From: Sphingobacterium tabacisoli
GTDB taxonomy: Bacteria > Bacteroidota > Bacteroidia > Sphingobacteriales > Sphingobacteriaceae
Assembly (NCBI RefSeq): GCF_017908035.1
Contig: NZ_JAEQMU010000004.1
Location: 62,001-126,000, forward strand
Direction of reading: 5' to 3'
DNA: 64,000 bases
A program made the position numbers and the translations under genes. How positions within the stretch are numbered: position 1 is the stretch's first letter; each line of letters starts with the position of its first letter. The notes beneath the pieces were generated by a model, which made no database searches, was not told the origin of the DNA, and worked only from the letters and a program-made list of their open reading frames with translations. Below are positions 9,691 through 19,491 of the stretch, piece by piece.

Positions 9691-11610
9691 CTATCTCCAG
9701 CCGATATTCTGTACTAGATTATTATTTATCGTTAAATTAGAAATATTCAAGGGCCAGAAATAATCTTTTACCGTAAACGTCTGTTTGGCCAGCAATACCT
9801 TTCTATAAAAATTCTGAGGGGCAGACTGTGTCAGATCCCAAGCCTGAATAGGCGTATTGTAATAATCGGGAGCTGTCTTCCACCTTCTTACATCCCAAAA
9901 TCGTTGACTCTCGAAAGCCAACTCATTGAGCCTCTCCTGATGAATAATCTGTCGAAGTCCCTTCTGTGACTTGAACTTGGTAGGCACAAGGGAGTAGTCC
10001 GTCCAAGCATCTTCTACCTTAGGAATACCTGCTCTTTTTCGTACCATATTTAAATAATCAAGAGCCTTACCTCTATTCTGCTCACTATCATTGGCCTCAT
10101 TTGCGGCTTCGGCATAGAGCAGAAACAAATCGCTCAGTCGGATCAACGGCCACGGATAAGATACTGTAGAATATGTTGTTATATTAAGCATCGTATTTTG
10201 AAAGTGGACATATTTCTTGATAAAATAGCCCGTGATAGGTCCATCGTCCGAACCCCGTTTTTGGTGAACCTGTCCTTTTCTAGCAGCAACAGCATATAGG
10301 TTTGTTGGATTAGCATCATCTAAGACCCCTTCTCCATACCAGAGACCAGTATCAAACCCTAGATATGCATAAAACCGAGGCTCTCGATCAAAGTGCATCT
10401 TGATGGTCTGGGTCCCCTCTCGCATATAGCGACGGTAAGAAGTTCCGACAGTCTGGATATCGTATCGTCCATTATAGTCCCAGGTTTTGTCTTCGGCAAT
10501 CGGTAAACCATTTTTAGAATAGAACTGCTCTGCAACTTTAATAGGAGCACCTATTACGTTCTTCAGATACGGTGCATCGGGATACCGTGGGTCAAAACGA
10601 GGCACAGCCAATTGCTGGGTTAGATGATGAACACTTTGCGTATTTGCCCATATAATTTCCGAATTCCATCTTTCGGCAAAAGCATTACGCAAGGTAAGCT
10701 CCTGCATGGTCACGTCCGAAAGGTTAAATTGTGGATTGCCGGGATATCTATAGAGTTTCATCCCCAACTCATTCTCACATACTCGGACCGCATCTTCACA
10801 AGCCGCCAACGCTTTTTCCCACTTAGCCACATCATTGACTTGATTGAACAATTGACGGCCATCTTTATTGACCAAGCCTGCCTGATCGGTATTGCCATTG
10901 AAAAGAGGACTCGCCGCTGTAACCAAGATTTTAGCCTTTAGAGATACAGCAATAGCTTTTGTAATACGTCCTAATTCTACTGTAGGATTGGCTACTACTG
11001 GAGGTAAAACCGGGATAGCTTCATCCAATAGTTCCACCATATAGTCAAAACACTCATCCACCGTATTGCGAGATACTTTTACCTCCTCGATACCCGCATC
11101 GATAGGGAGATTCTGACGTATAATCGGTACCGGACCATACATCTTGACCAGGTAAAAATGGTAATATGCTTTTAAGAACTTAACTTCAGCGATCCATTGG
11201 TCTCTCTCCCATGCCTGTAGATCAGCGACATTGTGGATATTCTCTAAAAAGATGTTACAATCACGCAATGCAACATAGAGCTGTCCCCAATAATCGACCA
11301 ACGTACTAGAAGGGCTTTGAAACCCACGAGCAATATTGAAAGCAGCAAAATTAAAGACGGGTGCATTAGCCGTCTCCAGATTCCAAAGCTCATCCCCTCC
11401 CAATAATCCGGGATCTAAAGAGAGCTGTCCTTCTGTCGGCATATACGAATAGCAGGTATACAGAAATTTTTCCGCCTGGTTACGCATAGTAAAGGCATTC
11501 TCTAATTTACTCACACCATCGGGCACGACATCAAGATAGTTACAGGAGTTAAACGCTCCCGCTATAAATATTGTAGATAGAATTATATTCCGTATTAATT
11601 TTTTATTCAT
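9691..11610 (-). CDS. SusD/RagB family nutrient-binding lipoprotein
   Basis: About 639 residues from the ATG at 11608-11610 (MNKKLIRNIILSTIFIAGAF), whose signal ends in a lipobox (FNSCNYLD). The open frame extends 96 bp further upstream, but that part overlaps the end of SusC and lacks a signal peptide, so I reject the longer start. Family features are CNYLDVVPDGVSKLENAF at the N-terminus, TPR-like helices (WIAEVKFLKAYYHFYLVK), and near the C-terminus RLSDLFLLYAEAANEAN and LAFESQRFWDVRRWK. SusD caps the SusC barrel and delivers oligosaccharide to it. The preceding SusC ends 22 bp upstream. Confidence 0.96.
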   Translation of the reverse strand: MNKKLIRNIILSTIFIAGAFNSCNYLDVVPDGVSKLENAFTMRNQAEKFLYTCYSYMPTEGQLSLDPGLLGGDELWNLETANAPVFNFAAFNIARGFQSPSSTLVDYWGQLYVALRDCNIFLENIHNVADLQAWERDQWIAEVKFLKAYYHFYLVKMYGPVPIIRQNLPIDAGIEEVKVSRNTVDECFDYMVELLDEAIPVLPPVVANPTVELGRITKAIAVSLKAKILVTAASPLFNGNTDQAGLVNKDGRQLFNQVNDVAKWEKALAACEDAVRVCENELGMKLYRYPGNPQFNLSDVTMQELTLRNAFAERWNSEIIWANTQSVHHLTQQLAVPRFDPRYPDAPYLKNVIGAPIKVAEQFYSKNGLPIAEDKTWDYNGRYDIQTVGTSYRRYMREGTQTIKMHFDREPRFYAYLGFDTGLWYGEGVLDDANPTNLYAVAARKGQVHQKRGSDDGPITGYFIKKYVHFQNTMLNITTYSTVSYPWPLIRLSDLFLLYAEAANEANDSEQNRGKALDYLNMVRKRAGIPKVEDAWTDYSLVPTKFKSQKGLRQIIHQERLNELAFESQRFWDVRRWKTAPDYYNTPIQAWDLTQSAPQNFYRKVLLAKQTFTVKDYFWPLNISNLTINNNLVQNIGWR

Positions 11611-11632
11611 GACGGTATTATTGGTAATGATG

Positions 11633-14600
11633 TTAGAATTGAACATTGAGGCCGACATTAAACACGCGCTGTAAAGGATATCCAAGCCCATTTCCAGCCA
11701 TTTCAATATCCCAAAGCTTGAATTTGCTGATCAGCAAAAGGTTGGTACCACTCAAATAAATACGCAGGTTTTTAGCTTTCAACCGCTGCTTCATCTTATC
11801 CGAAAGCGTATACCCCATCTCCAACTGCTTCAGTCTTAGAAATGTACCATCCCGCATAAACCAGGTATTGCGAGGCACATTATTACTATTTACATCGGCA
11901 CTCAACCGCGGCCATAGTGCGTATATGTTCTGCGTGTCCTCACTCCAGTAACTATCTGCATAAGCCTTCAGCAATTGTGTTTGTTTCTGAAATGGGCTGG
12001 TATTGGTGGCATCAATCCAAAAAGACTGATTCGAGGCACCCTGAAAGAATGCTGAAAAATCAAACTGTTTATACCCCATAGATAAACCAAAACCATACAC
12101 AATCTCAGGGACAGTAGGATTACCTATTGGTACACGGTCCAAATCATTGATTTTACCATCTTTATTGATATCGGTATACTTGATATCTCCACCCCCGTAT
12201 TTTGAATTACCAATCTGTTGGATAGGTGAATTTCGCGCTTCTTCATCATCTACAAACAACCTTTCGGCTACATAGCCCCATTGCTGATTGATAGAGTGTC
12301 CGACCCGCGATCGCCATGGTTCATTTTCGTAAGCAGGTTCTTCGTATACTTTATAGGTACCTCTAGCATAGGTAAAGTTTGCACGAGCTGATGTCCAGAA
12401 ACCAGTATTCCAGTTTTGGGTATAATCCAAACTTATATCTACCCCTTTTGAGTTTGCTTCACCGACATTGGCACGCTGCACGGCCTGCAATCCCATCGTA
12501 CTGGGGATTGACGATCTGCTCATAAGGATTTTTTCACGCTTCTCGGTAAAATATTCTGTCACCAGGTTGATTTTATCAAAAAGACCTATTTCTACGGCCA
12601 GATCCCGTTTATGTGATATCTCCCAACTGATCTCTGGATTTGCATACCTCGATATAGATATTCCTGGCAACCCAACATTCATGTTCAGACCGAAAAAAGC
12701 ACCTCTAGCCGAATTGGCCATATTTACCTCAGAAAGATAGAAAAACCGATCCTTGGCACTACCGATATTGTCATTACCGACCAGTCCATAAGATCCTCTC
12801 AGTTTAAGCTTAGAAAATACCGGACGTAACTCGTCCCAGAACTTCTCATTCGATACAAACCAAGCACCACCTATCGAGGGGAAGAAGCCGTATCTCTTAT
12901 TCTTCGCAAAACGCTCTGATCCATTATAACCAAAATTGAATTCCCCGAAATAACGATTATCATAGGCATAGGTCGCTCTTCCAGAAACACCAAGATTACG
13001 TGATGGCAACGAAAGCTGTAAACTACCAGTATTGGCATTCAGCTCCTCGCGGAGTATACCCACCAAGAGACCGTTAACCTGATGCTTATTACCAAACAAT
13101 CGACCGTAGTTTAGTGTACTCTGAAAATACAAAGTTGAATTGGTTACTTTGTCGTCAAATGGTTCGGAGTAGCCCAGATATTCAGTTCCTTCTTTATTCA
13201 TAACGATACTATATTCGCCTGTTGCATTATCATAGCTCGCCAACTGATAATAGTATGGACTATAAGATCTTGCAACGGCAAACTGGGACAGGCGCGAAAC
13301 ATTGGCCATTCCCCGAATGGCTAACCCTTTAGTGATCGATGAAAGATCTTGCCCCAATTCCAGCTGCGCCAGTACCTGTGAACGAGACCGCTCTTTATAG
13401 CCTCGCACTGTCTCCGCATAAGGATTAGTATATTGATTATCATAGTTACCAAACATGATATGCTGCAGATGCGCATGCTCGGCATCCACTGGAAAAAAAG
13501 CTGGAAACTTGACGGGGTTGGCATGCATGATCATGTCATAAGTTTTTGCTCCTCCCTGCAATGGTCCTTTGTAATCGTCAAATGTACCGCTCAACCGTAC
13601 GATCAATTCGGTCGATTTAGTAAGATTGACGTTTACATTCGAACGTAGCGTATAGGACTTGTTGTCTATATTGCTATTGAAATTATTACGTTTGTCTACT
13701 TTCAGAATACCATTGTCCTGTGCAAAAGAAGTAGCCACATAATAACGGGCCACCTGTCCACCACCGCTCACACTTAGATTGCCACGAGATGTAGAGGTCT
13801 TGTCCTTGAGCAATAGCGCAGACCAATCATTTGCAGGGAAAGCAACGGGAGAGACTCCCAGCTGGGTATTTTCAATCTGGGTCTGTGAATAAGGCAAATC
13901 CCCTAGAGGATTTCGTGTCAAAACCGCTTCATTACCTAACTTCATAAAGGTTATGGGATCGGCTATTTTAGTCGTTTGAGTAGGTGCTGAACTCGAATGT
14001 TCAAGCCTCAACGAAACTTTTGCTGGTCCTTCTTTTCCCTCTTTGGTACTGACCAATATAACACCATTGGCTCCACGGGCGCCATACAATGCCGTAGCTG
14101 TGGCATCTTTCATGACGGAAAAACTGGCGATATCGTCGGGCTGTAACCGAGCCAAATCGGTCGTTGTCAGCTCTACTCCATCAATAAGAATAAGCGGCTT
14201 ATTATTGTTTCCAAAAGTGGTAATTCCCCGAACGAAAAAATCAGCATTGTCCTGTCCCGGTTCACCACTACGTTGATAAGCGATGACTCCTGCAACATTA
14301 CCAGCGAGAGCCGTTGTCAGATTGCTTGAAGGAATTTTTAAATTCTCTGGCTTTACAGAAGTAATAGAGCCTACCACATTTCCCTTTTTTTGCTTTCCAA
14401 AAGCGACCACAACTACATCATCCATTTCATTGGCCTTGTCCGTCATGGTGAGCAGGAGATCCTCTACCTTTTCAACAACTAGAGCTAGGGTTTCCTTTCC
14501 TACATAACGGAGCGTAAGCCGATCGCCTACCTGTGCTGCAATAGAAAAGGATCCATCTTTTGCACTAAGTACTCCTCCTGATGTCCCATCATTGAGATGG

Positions 14601-15061
14601 ATAGAAACTCCAGAGATAGGCTTACCATCACTATCTACAACCTTTCCCTTGATTTCCTTTTGCTTTCTTATATTACTCCTATTTTCTTTTGCAACTGGAG
14701 CCGGGCTCAGTACGATATTCTTATTATTGATCCTAAATTGAATATTCAAGGGTTCCAAGATATCTTTTAAGACATCCTGAAGAGGAACATCATTGTAAAG
14801 TGGGTGTATTTTTGTCGTAGGGATTATCTTCTGATCATAGAGAATATTATAACCACTTTGCTTTTGTAATTCCTTCAAGACGTAGTCTACTTTCACGTTT
14901 TTTTTCCGAAGGGTTATTTTTTGTCCAAAGGCAAATGCACTGACTTGCAATGTTGCCGTAAGCAATAGAGGTACAGCTAATGAAAATTTCATTAATACGG
15001 ATTTGGTAATGGTCCGGTCAGCTGTGTATAATAGCAGACCTAACCGCTTTTTTTTATACAT
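11633..15061 (-). CDS. SusC/RagA TonB-dependent receptor with N-terminal STN signalling domain
   Basis: 1142 residues. After a signal region (MKFSLAVPLLLTATLQVSAF) there is an STN domain at about 50-118 (LRKKNVKVDYVLKELQKQSG). This is the part that contacts FecR in transducing receptors. A carboxypeptidase-regulatory-like domain follows (KGKVVDSDGKPISGVSIHL), then the plug (GNVAGVIAYQRSGEPG, LILIDGVELTTTDL, SVMKDATATALYGARGANG) and a 22-strand-type barrel ending in FNVGLNVQF. It imports oligosaccharides across the outer membrane using TonB energy. The adjacent FecR and sigma genes on the same strand complete a trans-envelope control loop. The first ATG gives a slightly long N-terminus; the internal MKFSL may be the real start. 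Confidence 0.96.
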   Translation of the reverse strand: MYKKKRLGLLLYTADRTITKSVLMKFSLAVPLLLTATLQVSAFAFGQKITLRKKNVKVDYVLKELQKQSGYNILYDQKIIPTTKIHPLYNDVPLQDVLKDILEPLNIQFRINNKNIVLSPAPVAKENRSNIRKQKEIKGKVVDSDGKPISGVSIHLNDGTSGGVLSAKDGSFSIAAQVGDRLTLRYVGKETLALVVEKVEDLLLTMTDKANEMDDVVVVAFGKQKKGNVVGSITSVKPENLKIPSSNLTTALAGNVAGVIAYQRSGEPGQDNADFFVRGITTFGNNNKPLILIDGVELTTTDLARLQPDDIASFSVMKDATATALYGARGANGVILVSTKEGKEGPAKVSLRLEHSSSAPTQTTKIADPITFMKLGNEAVLTRNPLGDLPYSQTQIENTQLGVSPVAFPANDWSALLLKDKTSTSRGNLSVSGGGQVARYYVATSFAQDNGILKVDKRNNFNSNIDNKSYTLRSNVNVNLTKSTELIVRLSGTFDDYKGPLQGGAKTYDMIMHANPVKFPAFFPVDAEHAHLQHIMFGNYDNQYTNPYAETVRGYKERSRSQVLAQLELGQDLSSITKGLAIRGMANVSRLSQFAVARSYSPYYYQLASYDNATGEYSIVMNKEGTEYLGYSEPFDDKVTNSTLYFQSTLNYGRLFGNKHQVNGLLVGILREELNANTGSLQLSLPSRNLGVSGRATYAYDNRYFGEFNFGYNGSERFAKNKRYGFFPSIGGAWFVSNEKFWDELRPVFSKLKLRGSYGLVGNDNIGSAKDRFFYLSEVNMANSARGAFFGLNMNVGLPGISISRYANPEISWEISHKRDLAVEIGLFDKINLVTEYFTEKREKILMSRSSIPSTMGLQAVQRANVGEANSKGVDISLDYTQNWNTGFWTSARANFTYARGTYKVYEEPAYENEPWRSRVGHSINQQWGYVAERLFVDDEEARNSPIQQIGNSKYGGGDIKYTDINKDGKINDLDRVPIGNPTVPEIVYGFGLSMGYKQFDFSAFFQGASNQSFWIDATNTSPFQKQTQLLKAYADSYWSEDTQNIYALWPRLSADVNSNNVPRNTWFMRDGTFLRLKQLEMGYTLSDKMKQRLKAKNLRIYLSGTNLLLISKFKLWDIEMAGNGLGYPLQRVFNVGLNVQF

Positions 15062-15121
15062 TTGTATTCGGTTGATTAATAATTTAACACGTTAGTTCTC
15101 AATCGTAGGTCTTTTGGACCT

Positions 15122-15146
15122 GCAGGGGTGCTGGTAACATCCCTGC
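15122..15146. other. Hairpin between fecR and susC (first locus)
   Basis: GCAGGG at 15122-15127 pairs with CCCTGC at 15141-15146. A T-run follows on the plus strand and an adjacent small GGTC/GACC hairpin lies to its left. In the minus-strand transcript it lies between the FecR stop and the SusC start. It could act as a processing or attenuation point that separates low FecR from high SusC expression. It is not followed by a U-run in the transcribed direction, so it is not a classical terminator for this operon. A similar hairpin occurs at 46352-46376. Confidence 0.5.
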
Positions 15147-15157
15147 TTTTTTTATCC

Positions 15158-16357
15158 TTACTTTCTTATGGTTACCCTCCTTCCGTTGATTTTGAATTTG
15201 ACAGAACCAGTCCATTGGATAGTCTGCAATAGACTTTCGAAACTTTCTAATTTTGAAATTTTCCCAGAAAAATAGACATCCGAAACGTCACTTGCATATT
15301 CGACATCAACGTTGTACCAACGTGCAATATCCAACATGACTGATGTCAAAGGGGTATTATCAAAAGCGAAGACACCATCCTTCCAAGCTGTAAAATAATA
15401 GGGATCTATTTCCTTTCTCTCGTGCGTACCCGTACGCTCACTATAGATAATCTGATGATTAGGTGTTAATAAATGCTGTTTTGCTTCCGATCCAAAGTTT
15501 AGCGCAACCTTTCCCTCTATCAGTGTTGTGGTAATCTGTTCTCCAAAGCTATTTATATTGAATTCTGTCCCTAAAACTTCTACTGTTTGAGACTTTGTCT
15601 TCACAAAAAACGGGACTCTTTTACTTCCTTTCTCTAGGCTAGCGACATCGAAGTACGCCTCCCCTTCAAGTTCAACCATCCGCTGTGCGGAAGCAAAGTG
15701 TGTAGGGTATTTTAATTTGGAATCTGCATTTAGCCATACTTTAGTTCCATCCGCCAACAATATCGTATATTCTCCACCGCGCGGGGTCACCAAGGTATTA
15801 TAGGTTTCGTTGATTTTACTTCCTGCATTCTCTTTATCATGGTAAGAAATACCGTCCGCCCCCCGATTCAATATGAGATAACTCCCGGTATGGATAGTAT
15901 CCCTAGCGGTCTCCCCTTCCAGATTAATAGAGCGTCCATCCTCAAAGATAATGTGCGCTCTCTTGCTACCTGGAATGATAGCCGTATCCAGTTGCGCCAA
16001 AGCATACCCGTCCAACGGATTTGAGGGTTTCAAGTGTAGAATGCTATAACCGCCCCACACTACAGCAACCGCCGCGGCCACTGCTGCAATATATTTAAGT
16101 TTCTTAATGAAAGGTGACTTTGTCTTTTGTAAATCTTCTTCTACTCCAGAGGTTGTCACGATATTGTGAAACAATTGTTCGCCCTCTTCGGAAGACAATG
16201 TAGCAGATGTTGGACTATACAGTTGGTCCCATAGCGCTAAGATATTCTCTTCGATACCAGGTTGGGACATCAATTGATACAATTCATTCCGCTCAGCCGT
16301 TGTACACTGATTTTCGCGGTACTGTGTTATCAGATATAATAGTCTTTCTTTATTCAA
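15158..16357 (-). CDS. FecR-family anti-sigma factor
   Basis: 399 residues. The N-terminal anti-sigma domain occupies about 1-80 (MNKERLLYLITQYRENQCTT). One membrane helix lies at about 88-105 (YIAAVAAAVAVVWGGYSIL). A periplasmic FecR domain follows (GGEYTILLADGTKVWLNAD, VELEGEAYFDV, VEVLGTEFNINSF), then a C-terminal DUF4974 module (FDNTPLTSVMLDIARWYNVD). It should hold the sigma factor encoded at 16463-17017 until the STN domain of SusC signals substrate. The gap to SusC is 96 bp with a hairpin; the gap from the sigma gene is 105 bp. Confidence 0.96.
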   Translation of the reverse strand: MNKERLLYLITQYRENQCTTAERNELYQLMSQPGIEENILALWDQLYSPTSATLSSEEGEQLFHNIVTTSGVEEDLQKTKSPFIKKLKYIAAVAAAVAVVWGGYSILHLKPSNPLDGYALAQLDTAIIPGSKRAHIIFEDGRSINLEGETARDTIHTGSYLILNRGADGISYHDKENAGSKINETYNTLVTPRGGEYTILLADGTKVWLNADSKLKYPTHFASAQRMVELEGEAYFDVASLEKGSKRVPFFVKTKSQTVEVLGTEFNINSFGEQITTTLIEGKVALNFGSEAKQHLLTPNHQIIYSERTGTHERKEIDPYYFTAWKDGVFAFDNTPLTSVMLDIARWYNVDVEYASDVSDVYFSGKISKLESFESLLQTIQWTGSVKFKINGRRVTIRK

Positions 16358-16462
16358 TTTCTTTGAGGCTCTTTCTAGTTAATCGCTTCATCCCAGAAAA
16401 TGGACTAGTTGGGATAAAAAAAAATACAAAGATTTTTCCTCAGTGGATATTGGAGTAAATAC

Positions 16463-17017
16463 CTACAAAAAGATATAAAGCAATTTTTGAAGTTTAATCC
16501 GGACAGATTTAGAAGCTACGATGAGATGATTTTTCACCGTATTCTTTGAGATTCCCATCTGATCGGCAATTTCCTGATAAGAGAGATCCTCCATTTTATT
16601 AAGTACAAATACTCGTTGTTGCTGAATTGGTAATTCAGCTATTATTTTTTCTAATGCAGTATGCAATTCATTATTGTAGATGGTCTCTTTGGTATTGTGT
16701 GAAACAGTCTCTGTAGCCAATCGGATATCGGCAACACTATTTTCCCGTATTACTTTCTTTCGGAAAAGGGATATCGCAATCCGCTTTGATACAGCAAGAA
16801 GAAATGGTAACATGTTACTGTCGTCCAGCAGCCGCTTACGATACAGAAAAAGCTTTGTAAAAGTCTCCTGAGTAACTTCCTCAGCATCGTGCTTATTTTT
16901 ACAAAAACCATAGGCATAATTGAAAACAGTACGATAGTATTGTTCAAAGATCCGTTTAAATACCTTTTCATTCCCGTTTTGAAACCCGATAAAATCCTTT
17001 CCAGAAACTTCTTCCAT
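16463..17017 (-). CDS. ECF RNA polymerase sigma factor
   Basis: 184 residues, the usual ECF size. Region 2 is visible as FKRIFEQYYRTVFNYAYGF and NKHDAEEVTQETFTKLF. Region 4 is LPIQQQRVFVLNKMEDLSY followed by the helix-turn-helix YQEIADQMGISKNTVKNHL. There is no anti-sigma-like extension. It is the first gene of the rhamnosidase locus and is followed by FecR, so it most likely activates the SusC promoter and perhaps its own. Its close distance to FecR fits co-transcription. Confidence 0.96.
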   Translation of the reverse strand: MEEVSGKDFIGFQNGNEKVFKRIFEQYYRTVFNYAYGFCKNKHDAEEVTQETFTKLFLYRKRLLDDSNMLPFLLAVSKRIAISLFRKKVIRENSVADIRLATETVSHNTKETIYNNELHTALEKIIAELPIQQQRVFVLNKMEDLSYQEIADQMGISKNTVKNHLIVASKSVRIKLQKLLYIFL

Positions 17018-17251
17018 AGCAAATACCTAACAGAGAATCATTGTTTTTAATTGGTTTTTCTTCCCACGGGCAATCAACTTACCCAAAGCGATAAGACAAT
17101 TATAATAATTTTTATCTGATAATATCACCATTTTTACTGTAAGGGCTTAATCCCGAAGAATTAGTGTAACAAAAATAGGCACTCAGATTTAAACTAGGGT
17201 TGAAACCTTATTAAGTAAATGTTAAGTATTTTAAAGGAAGCCTACAAACTA

Positions 17252-18928
17252 TTACATCATCTTCACAGAAAACTTTTTTGGGCGCACCATAGACTCCTCG
17301 TAAACCTTACCAAACCGATCTGTTACTTTTATATTCAGGGTACTATTAGCAGATGTAGCTGTAGTTTTAAAAAAATGTGAAGAAGGCGACGTTACGAATC
17401 CTTTGGATGGTATCACATTATCATTCAATCGCATCGCTGTATAGGACACCATATGCAAGGGATCGTAAGCCTCTACACGGTTGACTTTCAACGCAACGCC
17501 ATTTTCTGTCACGTCCACTTTCCATTTAGGATCATATCCCCAGACGTTGATTAACACCTCATTCTTGTTACCAGCAGTTTCATAACCATGTGTATATTCT
17601 TTCATTTTGGCCTCTGTAGTATTAGGTGCAAATTGAGCTGCAGTGATTTTGACTACGTTTAAATCATATGCTCTAAACTGATATTCCTTCGGTTTATCTA
17701 TTCCCTTATAATACCAATCCATATCCCGGCCATTCATATTCCAAACCATATACCCACCAGGCGAGCCATCCTGCGCAATATGATTACCTGTATATCCATT
17801 CTTACCTGTCCACCACCAGGTAGCACACACAGCAGCAATATTGTGTTCCATTAAATTAGGTGTATTTTCAACTCTATAATTAACATGCGTATGTCCAGTA
17901 AGCACCTGAACTCTTTTAAAGGGAGCTAACACCTGCATTAATTCTTTTCCATTATCCAACCGAATGGTAGCAGATTGATCCGCCTTTGGTGCATTATTCA
18001 GTTGCACGTGCATAGCCAGTACGATTGGAGTAGCTTTATCCTTCACCATCTCAAGATCTTTCTTAAGCCAATTCATCTGCTCATGTAATATACTTGCTTT
18101 ATAGTTACGTTTTCCAATCTTTCCCTGTCTGCCCCCTTCATTGATATAATCTACATTATCAAGTACTACATAGTGTATTTGCCCAATATTAAAAGAATAG
18201 TATGTAGGACCTATATACTTGCGATAAGCAGCTCCACTATCCCAATCCCCCTCTATATAAGGGTCATTATCGTGATTTCCTATAGTATTGAACACCGTTG
18301 CATTCAATTTATTCATTTGTAAGACATATTCAGGCAATGCAAAAGACCTAGAATACCAATAATTGTCCCATGACAAATCTCCTAATGTAAGACCATACAC
18401 CTTCTTACCTTGCGATTGAAGTTCGCCAATACTATTATTGACATCTTTCACGAACTTAGCATACTGCACTAAATCGTCTGTACGGTCCGCTAAATGAAAA
18501 TCTGTCATAACCACGACGCTATGGTTATCATTATCGACAGGTTTCAATTCAAAATCAACAATCTCTACTTCCTTTGTAGCAGTCCGCAAGTATTTAAAAA
18601 ACTGTGGCAGATTACTAACCGTACTTACCTCATAATTACTTGGAATGGACACAAAGACATACCCATATTTCTTATTAGAAGCCAGATAATAAACACCGTC
18701 CTCATTAGTGGTGGTCACCTCCACTCCATCCGACACAACAACATTGTATAATCCCTTACCGTTACTGCTTACCCTACCTTTAACAGTTGCTCCAATTTGA
18801 TCAGGAATAGGTTTAGAAACAACTGTCTTATCTACCGAATTCACTACACGTTGTGAACAGCCAAGAATAGAGATACTCATCCATAAACTCAACAACGTCA
18901 ACGACGCAAATCGAAAAAATGCTTTCAT
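17252..18928 (-). CDS. Calcineurin-like metallophosphoesterase lipoprotein
   Basis: 558 residues with a lipobox (WMSISILGCSQ). An N-terminal beta domain (VKGRVSSNGKGLYNVVVSDG) precedes the catalytic domain. The metal-binding motifs are in order: MTDFHLAD (equivalent to D-x-H), LTLGDLSWDN (GD), TIGNHDND (GNHD), LAMHVQL (H) and LTGHTHVN (GHxH). A C-terminal all-beta domain follows, as in Bacteroidota phosphoesterases with MetallophosN/C domains. It hydrolyses phosphomono- or diesters at the cell surface; the substrate is unknown. It lies 234 bp downstream of the sigma gene's start side and has its own leader, so it is probably a separate transcription unit that merely neighbours the rhamnosidase locus. 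Confidence 0.92.
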   Translation of the reverse strand: MKAFFRFASLTLLSLWMSISILGCSQRVVNSVDKTVVSKPIPDQIGATVKGRVSSNGKGLYNVVVSDGVEVTTTNEDGVYYLASNKKYGYVFVSIPSNYEVSTVSNLPQFFKYLRTATKEVEIVDFELKPVDNDNHSVVVMTDFHLADRTDDLVQYAKFVKDVNNSIGELQSQGKKVYGLTLGDLSWDNYWYSRSFALPEYVLQMNKLNATVFNTIGNHDNDPYIEGDWDSGAAYRKYIGPTYYSFNIGQIHYVVLDNVDYINEGGRQGKIGKRNYKASILHEQMNWLKKDLEMVKDKATPIVLAMHVQLNNAPKADQSATIRLDNGKELMQVLAPFKRVQVLTGHTHVNYRVENTPNLMEHNIAAVCATWWWTGKNGYTGNHIAQDGSPGGYMVWNMNGRDMDWYYKGIDKPKEYQFRAYDLNVVKITAAQFAPNTTEAKMKEYTHGYETAGNKNEVLINVWGYDPKWKVDVTENGVALKVNRVEAYDPLHMVSYTAMRLNDNVIPSKGFVTSPSSHFFKTTATSANSTLNIKVTDRFGKVYEESMVRPKKFSVKMM

Positions 18929-19120
18929 GTACTAATATTTAAGGTTATAGAGCAAATGTAAAACAAATCGAAACTAAAAAACGAAAGAAAACGAAGTTTT
19001 ATAAAAACAAACCAATACATAACAGGTTTATTACAAAGAAGATCGACAGCAAGAAACAGCTTTGGCACAGTAATGGATATGTATTTAGTATTCATAATTT
19101 AGGTTAATAATTGGTTAGTT

Positions 19121-19153
19121 AAAACTCCTGAAGCTCCCCGCTTCAGGAGTTTT
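19121..19153. terminator. Bidirectional rho-independent terminator
   Basis: A 13-bp perfect stem (AAAACTCCTGAAG with CTTCAGGAGTTTT) with a 7-nt loop. It is followed by T-rich DNA on the plus strand and preceded by A-rich DNA, so it can stop transcription from both sides. It separates the phage-like cassette from the phosphoesterase gene. Confidence 0.85.
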
Positions 19154-19211
19154 TCTTTGATTAATAGGTTATTGTTTTCTAGAGGGTACATTACGGACAA
19201 ACAAAAATAAC

Positions 19212-19232
19212 AAGGCCCGATCTCTCGGGCCC
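19212..19232 (-). terminator. Rho-independent terminator of the phage-like cassette
   Basis: GGCCCGA at 19214-19220 pairs with TCGGGCC at 19225-19231 around a TCTC loop. On the minus strand the stem is followed by a T-rich run (TTGTTATTTTTG). It lies 15 bp beyond the stop of the last cassette gene. Confidence 0.85.
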
Positions 19233-19246
19233 AGTTCTGATTTTAG

Positions 19247-19408
19247 CTAGCGCTTATTTCTATGGAGAAGCTGACTGACGATATAGCTGGCTACCGTTCC
19301 TATTACTGCGGTGATGACCGTCTGCAGGATATCCCCCAATGTAACCGAAGCCCATATCGAACACAGCGTACCACCTAGGGTACCCGCCCGGATTTCGTTT
19401 AGTTTCAT
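19247..19408 (-). CDS. Small membrane protein, holin-like (53 aa)
   Basis: Read directly from the minus strand: ATG complementary to 19406-19408, stop TAG at 19247-19249, 53 residues starting MKLNEIRAGTLGG. Two hydrophobic stretches are separated by an Asp: LGGTLCSIWASVTL (about 11-24) and ILQTVITAVIGTVASYIV (about 27-44). The tail is basic (LLHRNKR). Size, topology and its place beside a DUF5675 protein resemble small phage holins, but no family assignment is possible by eye. It is the last gene of the cassette and is followed within 15 bp by a terminator. Confidence 0.7.
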   Translation of the reverse strand: MKLNEIRAGTLGGTLCSIWASVTLGDILQTVITAVIGTVASYIVSQLLHRNKR

Positions 19409-19423
19409 AGTTTTGTTGTTATC

Positions 19424-19490
19424 GTGTTATCATGTTAACCTGTTATCTTGAAAAACTAGATAACTCGTTCACTAGATAACATGTTCACTA
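19424..19490. repeat. Degenerate tandem repeats of GTTATC/GATAAC type
   Basis: On the minus strand two adjacent 16-bp units, TAGTGAACATGTTATC and TAGTGAACGAGTTATC, are followed by TAGTTTTTCAA. Three further GATAAC/GTTAAC-containing units lie before the small membrane protein gene. The GTTATC and GATAAC halves are complementary and could form a hairpin around the T-run. It fills the gap between the two small genes. Confidence 0.65.
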
Positions 19491-19491
19491 C

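Larger units (their letters stand above)
18929..19246. other. Intergenic region with two terminators
   Basis: Apart from the two terminators listed separately (19121-19153 and 19212-19232) I see only AT-rich DNA that should hold the promoter of the phosphoesterase gene. No coding potential beyond very short frames was noticed. Confidence 0.6.

Noticed and set aside
11611..11706. Upstream extension of the first SusD
   Set aside because: It overlaps the SusC 3' end, has no signal peptide and would bury the lipoprotein signal that starts at 11610.
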